Shown in pieces: positions 1 through 8,722 of a DNA stretch of 64,000 nucleotides. The notes below the pieces were generated by a model. That model saw nothing but the letters and a program-made list of their open reading frames with translations. It was not told where the DNA came from and made no database searches. The translations under genes were made by a program, and so were the position numbers. The first letter of the stretch is position 1; every line of letters begins with the position of its first letter. The DNA lies in contig JANFOE010002254.1 of the NCBI GenBank assembly GCA_025667525.1, forward strand, positions 124,001 to 188,000. Reading direction: 5' to 3'. The DNA comes from Glebionis coronaria (Eukaryota > Streptophyta > Magnoliopsida > Asterales > Asteraceae).

Positions 1-1
1 T

Positions 2-577
2 CAAGTGACTCCCAAAGAATGTCACCTTTTTGCTGTGAAGAGAATTTTTAGATACCTAAGGTGTTATCCAGATCTTGGATTATGGTATCCAAAAGATTCT
101 CCATTGGATCTTATTGCATATTCAGACAGTGACTATGGTGGTGACAAGTTTGATAGGAAATCCACAACTGGTGGATGTCAATTTCTTGGGAGTAGATTGA
201 TATATTGGCAATGCAAGAAACAAACAGTGGTGGCCAACTCTACAACTGAAGCAGAATATGTTGCAGCAGCTGCTTGTTGTGGACAAGTCTTATGGATTCA
301 GAACCAGCTGTTGGATTATGGGTATAATTTTATGCATACCAAGATTTTTGTAGACAATAACAGTACTTTATGCATTATTAAAAATCCTGTACATCATTCT
401 AAAACCAAACACATAGAAATTAGACATCATTTTATAAGAGATTGCTTTGAGAAAGGTTTAATACAACCAGATAGGGTAGATACAGAAGATAATGTGGCTG
501 ATTTATTAACTAAACCTTTTGATGCTGGAAGATTTCAATATTTGGTAACAAATATTGGAATGGTTAATCTCACTTAA
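2..577 (+). CDS. Copia pol, RNase H C-terminal part (partial, 5' end outside window)
   Basis: This is the last 191 codons of the Sirevirus-1 polyprotein, covering the very end of reverse transcriptase and the Ty1/copia RNase H. Visible catalytic acidic residues are YSDSDYGG (first Asp), TEAEY (Glu), FVDNNST (second Asp) and DNVADLLTKPF (last Asp), in the normal order. The segment is open from the window edge to TAA at 575-577, with no break. It aligns along its length with the RNase H of the second Sirevirus (50,500-51,000), for example over WQCKKQT, QVLWIQNQ and KTKHIEIRHHFIRD. RNase H degrades the RNA strand of the RNA-DNA hybrid during reverse transcription in the cytoplasmic particle. The reading starts in mid-gene, so no start codon is assigned. 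Confidence 0.93.
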   Translation, partial: QVTPKECHLFAVKRIFRYLRCYPDLGLWYPKDSPLDLIAYSDSDYGGDKFDRKSTTGGCQFLGSRLIYWQCKKQTVVANSTTEAEYVAAAACCGQVLWIQNQLLDYGYNFMHTKIFVDNNSTLCIIKNPVHHSKTKHIEIRHHFIRDCFEKGLIQPDRVDTEDNVADLLTKPFDAGRFQYLVTNIGMVNLT

Positions 578-990
578 TATGTGTTTTGGAACCTTTTTGT
601 AAAAGTATGTACAGGATAATGCATTGTTATTGGTCTTTGTGATGATTTAGATTTTCCACATTATTTTTCTAACACTGACAAAGGTAACCGTAACGCTGTC
701 AAGTGTTATTTTGCCGTTGTTTGAGATATTATTGTCTAACGCTGACAAGAGTTCCTTCAACGCTGTTAAGTGTTGTCGGGACGCTGTCAGCAACAAATGT
801 TAGTTTTGTGGTTTTCATCTAAATGTGTAGGTAGGTGGTAGCTTTATGCCATTGGATACAGAGTTGCTTATGGATCTTTGAAGAGCTATTTGGACATGTT
901 TTGTTTATGGATGATGGTTGGAATATTTCTATTCCTATCTTGACATAAATTTTTAATGTTCATATATATTTTGAGAACTCATGTATCATA

Positions 991-1006
991 GTTTGAGGGG
1001 AGGTTT
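991..1006 (+). other. Internal polypurine tract in Sirevirus-1
   Basis: The sequence GTTTGAGGGGAGGTTT closely matches the 3' polypurine tract GTTTAGGGGAGGGT next to the LTR at 4954-4967. Extra polypurine copies downstream of pol are a described Sirevirus feature and could prime additional plus-strand synthesis. Confidence 0.7.
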
Positions 1007-1697
1007 AAGGAACCTTTAGGACTCTTGGGTATTCTTATAATACTCTCATCACAATTCTAGATTGTGTCCACAGGTGAGTATGGGTTAGTTTTACTAAACC
1101 ATGAGGCACTGTAGCATGCAAAGGTGACAATCTATGCATGCTGCCAAGACATTTTTGGCCTAGAATTGGTTGTGGTCTGATGGGAGACTTGGGAATACTT
1201 TGGATATGGGTTTACCTGGGAGTTACAAAGAATTTTATGACATAACTTTGTTGGTAAGTATTTTGGTTAGCAAGGGACTCTAGAGGACATTTGTGTCTAT
1301 CTTGCTTCTGCAAGTGTGCATAAATGGACAGTGCTTGCCGCCCAGTAATTATTATCAACTTGTAAGATATTTCTCTTAGGATAAATTACTTTGTTAAGGT
1401 CTTTTTCTTTTTCAATATTTTTATTTTTAGACGCTGACAAGTTTTTCTCCAAACACTGTTACGTCCAATCGTGACGCTGACAAGGCTTTAAGCAAACGCT
1501 GACAAGAAAATATTGCCGTTGGGCGCTGATGGGATATTTTTGACCGTTGACACCTAGTGGGCCCTACCCAGTTGTTATTTTTGACTAATCTTTGGCCGTA
1601 ATTTTGGGGAGAAGTTACTTTTAATTAATGCATGAGATAAGTTATATTTGATTCAAGATTTTCATCATTGCTCTTTGAATATAACCGCCTCATTTTT

Positions 1698-1734
1698 GAC
1701 CAATCAAAATCATGCATCTCTCCTATAAATTTGG
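1698..1734 (+). promoter_or_regulatory. Candidate internal pol II promoter for the Sirevirus-1 extra ORF
   Basis: A CCAAT-like box (GACCAATCAA, 1698-1707) is followed by CTCCTATAAATTTGG with TATAAAT at 1724-1730. That lies 97 bp upstream of the ATG at 1827. A start site would be expected near 1755, leaving a pyrimidine-rich leader of about 70 nt. This fits plant core promoters in motif and spacing, but expression is inferred only. Confidence 0.5.
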
Positions 1735-1826
1735 CTAATCTTTTTATTCTGGGTATTCATATTTTCTTGTCTAACATTTTTCTCCTAGATTTTTCCCATC
1801 TCACATAACCTAAACAGCTTTCAAAC

Positions 1827-4800
1827 ATGGCACCCAAATTCAACTCAAAGAATTTAACATTGGAGTTCAAGAGCCAACACAATATGCTAGCTTACTTGAC
1901 TGCTGATGATGATTTGTTTCCTCAGTATTCACAGATGGTGGCATTTTTAAATGCATCTTCGTTGAGGTATGCACTTTCTCATACACCATTAGTCCCTGTC
2001 GCACACATTAGACAGTTTTGGAACACTGCTAGTTTCACAACAGCTAATGGAGTGACCACATTAACATCTACTGTTCATGGAAGAACATGGGTGGTCACTG
2101 AAGCTTTGGTTCGCCAAGCTTTGCGTCTTGATGACGCTGATGGTGTGACTACTCTTGCCATTGAAACAATAGAACAAGGTCTTAGGGATTTGGGTTATCC
2201 TATTCCTGCTGATGTCACTTTAAATAAATATCATAAGCAGGAATTTCCCTCTGACTGGAAATATTTGATACATGTCCTTTTACAATGCTTAAGTCCAAAA
2301 TGTACTTCTTTTAATGAAATAAACAGGTCAATAGCAAGTGCTTTGGTTTGTATAACACGTGGGCTTAAGTATAATTTTTCAAAAATGATTTTTGAAGGGA
2401 TGTGTAAAAATAAGGGAAGTAAAATGACTTTGGCTTACCCTAGATTTTTGCAAATGGTCTTTGATTTACAAGAGTATTGTTCTAGGGATCATGACACTTT
2501 TTATGAGATCCCTAAACAACAGAAAACCATTTTTGCTAAAATGAGCTCCACAAACGAATCCATACCTCTTACCCAACCCATGCTTGAAGTAATTCAGGCT
2601 GCTCAGCCACAACCACAACCAGACCCTGAACCTCAACTTGAGCCTATTCATGAACCATTACCTTCACCAGACCACATGGACATTGACCAACCCAGCGCTG
2701 ACACTCACAATGTGGGCGCTGACACAGCCAATCCCAACACTGATACAATCCCTGAACAATCCCAAACACCCCTTAACCAACCTACACCCACACAATCTAC
2801 TTCATCTTCCACCCCATTACAATCTAGGTTGCATAAACGCCAAAGGGTTACTGGAGTGTTCTCCTCTAGTGATCCTAGCCTTGTAGCAGAGAGAACCACC
2901 TCCACAAGTGTGGTTGGTGACATGGGTGAGGCTGGGGCTATTGACACAGGCTTAGATGCTGGTCAAGACAGTCCCAACATCATTAAGACCTCATCCATGC
3001 CCGATGATTCTATTTTGGGAGGTCAAATCCCCATTCTAGCTGAGGGCAGATTGGAACCTATGACAATAATTGAATTGACGGCTGCTGTCATTAGCTTGCA
3101 AAAGCAAAATGTCAGCCTTGTACAAATTGTCAACAAACAGGGACGTGAACTCCAAGTTTTGAGGGAGCGTGTAACTGTTTTGGAGAATCCAAGTAGCAGG
3201 AGTCTAATGGAGGAATCTTCCAAAGGGGAGGATGAGGAGGATGAGGAGGATGAGCTGATTCATACAGCTAGTGAGAAGAGTTCAGAGAAGAGTTCACAAT
3301 TTAGTGAATCTTTACAGGTTGCTGAAGCTCTCACAAACTTGAAGAAGTACCCAGTTATTGATACATCCAAGGTGACACCATTAAACTTGGAAGGATCTTT
3401 CAAAGAAACAATGGGCGCTGATACAGGTTTGAACGCTGACACATCCAGCGCTGACAAAGGTAATCGTGGCGCTGATAGGAGTAACTTGAACGCTGATAAA
3501 GTTGCAGGTGGTGTTGATGTATTCCAGCCATCAACAATCATCAAAGATGTGTCCACACAGGTTTCTTCTTCTACTTTACCTATTATTGACCCAAAAGACA
3601 AAGGTAAAGGTATTTTGATTGAAGAAGATGTTCCAAAGAAAGATGCAGCACAAATTGCATTTGATGAACAGTTGGCTGCACAACTTTTGGAAAGAGATTT
3701 GAAGAGGAGTAGAAGATCACCATTTGTTGTTTCTGAGAGTGAGGAAGAAAGTGGTGATGATAAAGAAGGTGATAGCTCAGATTCAAGTATTCAAATTATT
3801 GAAGATCCAGAAAGGCTTGAATATGGGGATGAGCTTGCAAAGGAAAGGTTGAGTGAGTTGAAGAATCAGATTGATTGGGACCTACCAGAAATCACCAGAA
3901 TGTACCATGCTTGGGAAGACAAGGTTATGGACAACCCAGGGATGAGCTTGTCAGATCAAATTTGGGGGTTGGAAGTACTTCTCAGGGTACAAGATGACAT
4001 AAAGGTGATTATGAGGTTTAATGCACAAGAGGTCAAGACCTGGCTCAAAAGAGATAGAAGGCAGTTGTACTATAAGTTGCTTAGATGTCATCAGCCTAAT
4101 TGGACATCAAAGAAGTTGCTGGCCTTATCTTTTGAGGAGCTAGAGTATATGGCACATCCTATTTGGAGGAAGGTGCAAGAACAGAATGTCTACAAGTTTC
4201 TTTCAGAAGAAAGGAAACAAGAGCTTGCTGAGGAAATGCAGATTCAAAAGGAAATGAGGATTGCTCAAAGACCAGTGAAGAAAGGAGATCCTTTCCAATT
4301 TCCTAAAGACATGGATGTGTATTTTCCAACTGAAGGTGTTATAAGGAAGCATCTCAAGCTTTCTCCATTGGAAGCTTCAGATTTGGTAAATGTAGTACCT
4401 CTAGATGACAGAAATCCAATCATCAGTTTTGATGAAGATGAGTGTGGATTTTGGAAGATTGGAAGATTTGGAAAGGAGGTACATACTTTCACTTCAGTTA
4501 TTTCTATATTTGCAAGCATAGACAGAGAAGACTTGGTGCATCTATGGAGATTAATAGAGGACAAGTATACAGCTGAAGCACCTACTTCAGCAAATGGAAT
4601 AAGACTTTGGAACACATTTATGACTTTGTGTGGTCCAAAAGAAGCAGATCCTACCATATGGAAGGATCTTGAAGATGATCTCAGTAATCTTCATTGGAGG
4701 CTTTATTCTACTTGTGGTGTATTTCATATGAGCTCTACAAAGTTTTCAGAGTATTTACTTGTGGATGCTGACTATTTCTTGTCCAAAGAAGTGTTGGAGA

Positions 4801-4907
4801 AGATGCTAGAGACACCCTTGGAGATTGATTATACTAGTGACGTGGCCAAAGACTTGATCAGATATGTTTATCACCAACATAAGAAGTTTTTGCAAGATTC
4901 CTCCTAA
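1827..4907 (+). CDS. Sirevirus extra ORF downstream of pol (1026 aa, intact)
   Basis: An uninterrupted ORF begins at an ATG in a good context (ACATGGCA) and ends at TAA. The N-terminal domain (about residues 1-230) includes IRQFWNTASF, HGRTWVVTEALVR and YPRFLQMVF. A Pro/Gln-rich and acidic low-complexity middle follows, with a short coiled coil (about 420-455) and a (N/S/G)AD(T/K/R) peptide repeat. Next come KGKGILIEE, a helical region rich in charged residues (about 590-830), and a C-terminal domain with IRLWNTF, IWKDLEDD and WRLYSTCGVFH. N- and C-terminal domains recur in the 51,622-54,759 ORF of the second Sirevirus. I recognise the family as very common in Asteraceae genomes, usually labelled hypothetical. 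No signal peptide or membrane span is visible, so the name 'env-like' is not supported by the sequence. Function is unknown. Confidence 0.88.
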   Translation: MAPKFNSKNLTLEFKSQHNMLAYLTADDDLFPQYSQMVAFLNASSLRYALSHTPLVPVAHIRQFWNTASFTTANGVTTLTSTVHGRTWVVTEALVRQALRLDDADGVTTLAIETIEQGLRDLGYPIPADVTLNKYHKQEFPSDWKYLIHVLLQCLSPKCTSFNEINRSIASALVCITRGLKYNFSKMIFEGMCKNKGSKMTLAYPRFLQMVFDLQEYCSRDHDTFYEIPKQQKTIFAKMSSTNESIPLTQPMLEVIQAAQPQPQPDPEPQLEPIHEPLPSPDHMDIDQPSADTHNVGADTANPNTDTIPEQSQTPLNQPTPTQSTSSSTPLQSRLHKRQRVTGVFSSSDPSLVAERTTSTSVVGDMGEAGAIDTGLDAGQDSPNIIKTSSMPDDSILGGQIPILAEGRLEPMTIIELTAAVISLQKQNVSLVQIVNKQGRELQVLRERVTVLENPSSRSLMEESSKGEDEEDEEDELIHTASEKSSEKSSQFSESLQVAEALTNLKKYPVIDTSKVTPLNLEGSFKETMGADTGLNADTSSADKGNRGADRSNLNADKVAGGVDVFQPSTIIKDVSTQVSSSTLPIIDPKDKGKGILIEEDVPKKDAAQIAFDEQLAAQLLERDLKRSRRSPFVVSESEEESGDDKEGDSSDSSIQIIEDPERLEYGDELAKERLSELKNQIDWDLPEITRMYHAWEDKVMDNPGMSLSDQIWGLEVLLRVQDDIKVIMRFNAQEVKTWLKRDRRQLYYKLLRCHQPNWTSKKLLALSFEELEYMAHPIWRKVQEQNVYKFLSEERKQELAEEMQIQKEMRIAQRPVKKGDPFQFPKDMDVYFPTEGVIRKHLKLSPLEASDLVNVVPLDDRNPIISFDEDECGFWKIGRFGKEVHTFTSVISIFASIDREDLVHLWRLIEDKYTAEAPTSANGIRLWNTFMTLCGPKEADPTIWKDLEDDLSNLHWRLYSTCGVFHMSSTKFSEYLLVDADYFLSKEVLEKMLETPLEIDYTSDVAKDLIRYVYHQHKKFLQDSS

Positions 4908-4953
4908 GCCTTAAGTTTTTATTCAGAAACTTGATCATTGGAATGGATATCAA

Positions 4954-4967
4954 GTTTAGGGGAGGGT
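4954..4967 (+). other. 3' polypurine tract of Sirevirus-1
   Basis: GTTTAGGGGAGGGT directly precedes the TGTTGGGA start of the 3' LTR. It is the expected primer for plus-strand DNA synthesis. Confidence 0.85.
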
Positions 4968-5499
4968 TGTTGGGAATAAAATATAGGTCAGCTCACTAGA
5001 CGCTGATAAGAAGAATGTCAACGCTGATAGGATGACATTGGACGCTGACAGCCAAGTGTTGACATTGAAGAAGTCAACGCTGACAGCCTTGAAGATTGAC
5101 ACTGATGGAATATCTTCATACGTATCTTTTGTTTATTTGTTTCTTTATTTATGTATGGTAAAGATAAGCACAACATTGTATTTTCTATTATTATCTTTAC
5201 CTAGAATAGTTGATTCGTAGCTTATTGTACAAGACTTCTTGTTCTATAAAAGAAGGTCTTTTAGGTTAAAGTCATATATCAGTTTTCATAAGTTTTTGAT
5301 TGTTAAACTCTTTCATTGTAACCAAGTACGATTATTCTAATACAAGTGAAAGTTTGTTTAACATCTTTGTGTTTTAGATCAAGTGTTAATTCCGCATAAC
5401 ACTTTGTTACTTTATTCATAAGCAAAGGTTTCTCTACGTGTAGTACTTGATCTAATCTCGTATACACAAAGCTTAATCGATCTAAGTTTGGGATCAACA
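4968..5499 (+). repeat. 3' LTR of Sirevirus-1
   Basis: It begins TGTTGGGA after the polypurine tract and ends ...GGGATCAACA, giving TGTTG/CAACA terminal inverted repeats and about 532 bp. A TATA box (CTATAAAAG) lies at 5244-5252. Five copies of the ACGCTGA(C/T) motif lie in the first 140 bp. The right end is slightly uncertain. Recognisable copia gag sequence resumes only at about 5,530, and TTTCA at 5525-5529 is a second possible CA end, so 30 bp are unassigned. Confidence 0.8.
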
Positions 5500-5526
5500 G
5501 AGAAAAGCGTAGAGTTGATCCAAATT

Positions 5527-6177
5527 TCACTTATGCAAATCCCTGGTTAACTTAACATCAGTAATATACTCACCCCATTCAGCTTGAGGTAAAGTATTCA
5601 AAAACTTGGTGTTATCCTGGAATGGAGCAATCACGAGATTGTATACATTCAAATCATTCATGAGAGTAGTGAATATGAAGTAGTAGTCGTGAAGCGTTTC
5701 CCCTGGACTGTACGTGAATATATCAAACAGATCATACAACTGACATTCCCGTTCCTGTTTAGTAAGAGACGTACCTTGTAGCAAAACCTTTAGATGTTCC
5801 CATAAATCCTTTGCAACCGTATATTGACTTACCATTCAATAGATGTCATGTGGAAGAGCTTGGAGAATGGTTTGAAGAGCCTTTTCGTCTGCATCGGCAA
5901 TAAGTTGTTGAGCTGGTGTAAGTTCTTCAAACTCCCGTGGTCGAGTCTCATTGTTAACAACGATGGTACCATAATCAAGTGGACCATTTAGATTTGACTT
6001 GACCATAAGCCTCCCATATGTCGGTTTTCCCTTAATGTATGACATCATACGGCCTTGCCATGCTTCAAAGACTTCTTTAATGAGCATTGGAGGGCGACTA
6101 TCCGTTCCCGTAATGACGGAAATGTCCGTAAGTGATGTCATTTGAGGCATTAATGAATTCGGATTCATTTTGATCAC
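5527..6177 (-). pseudogene. Copia gag N-terminal fragment (truncated, one in-frame stop)
   Basis: The translation from ATG at 6177 matches copia Gag of a common Asteraceae type. It shows a conserved FEAWQGRMMSYIKG stretch, then TPAQQLIADADEKALQTIL and DLWEHLKVLLQGTSLTKQE, and later GETLHDYYFIF and TKFLNTLP. An in-frame TGA at 5838-5836 splits it into two parts. The match ends at about VKLTRDLH (5530), the junction with the Sirevirus-1 side, and the reading stops at 5527. Gag forms the virus-like particle; this copy is broken and lacks the zinc knuckle region. Confidence 0.85.
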
Positions 6178-6330
6178 TTTAAAGAATCAAAGATTATTGG
6201 TTGATCGAGCAGTGAAGTAAGGTTGTGAATTGTGTTGTGTTGTTGAAGTAAAGAGTATGTAAGAAGCCAAGATTAAACCCACTAAAAATCGTCGAAAAAA
6301 CTCGTAAAATACCCCTTGATCTTGCTTATC

Positions 6331-6672
6331 CAGAATAACCTCCTATTCGGAATAACCCCTATACGGAATAACCCCTATTCGGAATAACCCCTATTCGGAA
6401 TAACCCCTAGTCGGAATAACCCCTAGTCGGAATAACCCCTACTCGGAATAACCCCTACTCGGAATAACCCCTATTCGGAATAACCCCTATTCGGAATAAC
6501 CCCTATTCGGAATAACCCCTACTCGGAATAACCCCTACTCGGAATAAACCCTACTCGGAATAACTCCTACTCGGAATAACTCCTATTCGGAATAACCCCT
6601 ACTTGGAATAACTCCTATTCGGAATAACCCCTACTCGGAATAACTCCTATTCGGAATGTTCTGTTATTCGGA
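6331..6672. repeat. 16-bp minisatellite, about 21 copies, in the Copia-2 leader
   Basis: The unit is CGGAATAACCCCTATT with small variants (TACT, TAGT, ACTCCT). It lies between the primer binding site and gag of the - strand copia element, so it would be transcribed as part of the 5' leader. No ORF crosses it meaningfully. Confidence 0.92.
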
Positions 6673-6921
6673 ATAAACCTGGAAAAGCACTTCGAGACCA
6701 AGAACACCAACTTTTGAACGATTCTAAACCCGATTTTTGATCAAAAACCACAAAAAGTTTTGTGATTTCTACCAAAATAAGCTAAACCCAAGGCTTATCT
6801 AATAATCCCAACAACAAAAACACCAAAAATTACAAGATTCAAGGTTGATTTTCCTAAAAATCACTAATACATTCAAAAACTAAAAAAAAACAACACTAAT
6901 CCTTACCTTAAATCACCCCAT

Positions 6922-6936
6922 GGCTCTTGATACCAA
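6922..6936 (-). other. Primer binding site of Copia-2 (initiator Met tRNA type)
   Basis: On the - strand the sequence reads TTGGTATCAAGAGCC, one base past the LTR end. It matches the plant copia consensus TGGTATCAGAGC, complementary to the 3' end of initiator methionine tRNA, with one inserted A. Confidence 0.82.
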
Positions 6937-6937
6937 T

Positions 6938-7256
6938 TGAAGAATATAGATAATCTTATGAATCAATAAAGTGGGTTGAAGGTTTCTAGAGAGAGAAAGT
7001 AGTGAGAGAAAGTGAGAGAGAAATATGTGTTTTCATTCAAAATGAAAGTGAAACAAAACAACAACCAACCCCTTTCCATGGTGGAAAGGGGTATTTATAT
7101 CCAAGCCACTAATGGGCTTGGGCCGACCCATGACAAGCCCATGGGCCGGTTTCTTACTTAACTAAATAAGCAAACATTAACTACGAGCTATACAACATTA
7201 ATAATATTGTGGAGTGACCGATACTTCTAATATACGTTAAAAACGTATTTCTAACA
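6938..7256 (-). repeat. 5' LTR of Copia-2
   Basis: On the - strand it starts TGTTAGAAATACG and ends ATATTCTTCA beside the primer site, about 319 bp. A TATA box (GGATATAAATACC, about 7089-7101) lies at a sensible distance from the end. The outer flank is CTCAT; its duplicate is not visible because the element is truncated. Confidence 0.8.
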
Positions 7257-8722
7257 CTCATGATCTCTGTAAAGGAAACCCTATGCCCTTACATATGTCA
7301 GCTAACTCCTCCTTTTTTCCCCAACCTTAAAGCTACTGTTAAGGCCCCGATATATATATATATACTTCTGCCTATCCGCATATTACCGATTTTGAACATA
7401 CAAAAAGTTTGTTATGATTAGGGGGTCTTACCCTAACCCATTTGCTTAGCCACCCTTCAGGTCTCTTATTTAATATATAAACCAACTACCATGCTCATTA
7501 GAGGGTTCAAATGTACATCTAAGTACCTCAATCACCTTAAAACATTAAATTAAACCCGACTGATTTCAAAACTGTTTTGACCTCCGACTGTTGTAACGTG
7601 TTTTTGACCCACCTACCGACCTACAATTTAGTTCTCGTTTCTTGCATTTGAAAGCCACTTCAAATACCTATTTAGGTATGATTGGATCGCAAAATAAGGG
7701 TTTGTAGAACTCTAGATATGATCAAAACAAGTGACATAAAATTTTGCCCAGTTTTTAAAAACGAATTTAACACAATTAGCTTAATTAATTACCATGACCA
7801 TGTATAATTATTATCTATAATCAATCTAATCATGTTTATACCATTATAATACAGAATTCATAGTTAAATTAACCCTAGATCCATCATGTATTGATTGTAA
7901 GAGAATTAAAAACAATTTAATTAAAAAGTGTATTGAAGATTTTACCTTATAATTTTTGAAAAAAGAAAAATTAATGAAGAACCCTAAATAGATTCCATTG
8001 ATTTCGACTTAATCTTGATCTCCAGGGGATTATGATGTGTTTTTAGTTAATACAAAGTATTTATATAATTTCCTAACAAGTCCTTGGCCCATTACAAAAG
8101 CCCGGTTTCGTTTTTTCCTTTTTTTTCCCTTTTTTTCTTTTTAATCGGCCTAAACCGACTTTAACAAATATTTTTTATTTTTTTTTCTTTTTATTACTTA
8201 TTATTATGTTATTAATAATACCTTAATTTACCTTAATTTGTTTCAGCTCCTAAAGCTTCCGAAACCTTAAAACCGTAAAACTAGTCAATTTTACGCATAT
8301 ACCGAAAAAAAGTAAAATATACAGTTTTAAAAAAAATCTTAAATTTTGAAATAAACTTTATAACTAATTCCTAAATGACTTAAAACCATCCCGAAAAATA
8401 CTCACATGACTAAACACCTTACCCGAGACCTCTAAATGCTAAACCCCAAATCGTAAAAAAAAAATTCGATTTACTATAATACTTATACGTATACGTAAAA
8501 CACCAAAATAACACCATTTCATTTCATAGTCACTAATTTGTGAGCTCATGAACATGAAATAACCGTTCCTCGATTTACTTATGAGTACTTTATACCCATA
8601 AACGATATCCACACCAACCTCGTTCACGCAAAATAACATGTAAACACGCAAATCACATAGTCACACATAAATTAACCTTAAAATAAGACCAAGTGACGGA
8701 CCTCAAAACCACGATTGTCACA
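7257..8722 (-). repeat. Possible old gypsy-type LTR or LTR fragment
   Basis: On the - strand the segment starts TGTGACAATCGTGG at 8722, a start typical of some plant gypsy LTRs. It contains a TATA-like AATTATATAAATACT near 8055-8069 with a transcribed-looking AT-rich tail. No second LTR, primer site or coding remnant was found, so this may be a solo LTR or chance similarity. No gene was seen here. Confidence 0.28.

Larger units (their letters stand above)
578..1826 (+). other. Sirevirus-1 spacer between pol and the extra ORF
   Basis: About 1.25 kb without a convincing ORF. It holds two clusters of the short motif ACGCTGACAAG and its variants (about 671-790 and 1431-1530), one internal polypurine tract (991-1006), and near its end a CCAAT-like box and a TATA box ahead of the extra ORF. 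Because pol and the extra ORF are this far apart, the stop-codon readthrough known for the soybean Sirevirus SIRE1 is not a likely way to express the downstream ORF here. Confidence 0.8.
671..5108 (+). repeat. Dispersed ACGCTGACA-type motif, over 20 copies across Sirevirus-1
   Basis: Variants of AACGCTGACAAG occur at about 671, 691, 738, 758, 781, 1431, 1453, 1472, 1495 and 1520 in the spacer. Within the extra ORF they occur at about 2130, 2694, 2714, 2733, 3414, 3431, 3447, 3468 and 3489. In the 3' LTR they occur at about 4998, 5019, 5041, 5077 and 5098. In the ORF most copies are read in one frame and encode (N/S/G)AD(T/K/R), giving a peptide repeat around residues 290-302 and 530-558. Copies are separated by unrelated sequence of varying length, so this is not a simple tandem array. 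The role is unknown. Confidence 0.85.
1..5499 (+). mobile_element. Sirevirus-1: 3' part of a Ty1/copia (Sirevirus-type) retrotransposon
   Basis: The window opens inside pol. Order on the + strand is the RNase H end (2-577), a repeat-rich spacer (578-1826), an intact extra ORF (1827-4907), a polypurine tract and the 3' LTR (4968-5499). Gag, protease, integrase, most of reverse transcriptase and the 5' LTR lie left of the window. A large extra ORF between pol and the 3' LTR, plus repeated polypurine tracts, is the known layout of the Sirevirus genus. The RNase H is close in sequence to that of the complete Sirevirus at 44,099-56,211, so both belong to one lineage. The element abuts a copia gag fragment at about 5,530. 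The left flank is missing, so a target duplication cannot be tested. Confidence 0.88.
5530..7256 (-). mobile_element. Copia-2: truncated copia element (LTR, leader, gag fragment)
   Basis: Read on the - strand it runs LTR (7256-6938), primer site (6936-6922), a leader with a 16-bp minisatellite, then the start of gag (6177 to about 5530). Gag ends abruptly where Sirevirus-1 begins, so the rest was probably separated by the Sirevirus-1 insertion or deleted. The remaining pol would lie left of the window if this was a simple insertion. Confidence 0.8.

Noticed and set aside
2466..3786. Several small ORFs on both strands inside the Sirevirus-1 extra ORF
   Set aside because: They overlap the long intact ORF and have no family resemblance or start context; shadows of the real frame.
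1827..4907. Envelope protein (Env) identity for the Sirevirus extra ORFs
   Set aside because: No signal peptide, membrane span, cleavage site or Cys-rich ectodomain is visible; the term rests only on position in the element.
6331..6672. 16-bp repeats as a CRISPR or coding repeat
   Set aside because: Simple tandem minisatellite without spacers; all frames contain stops.
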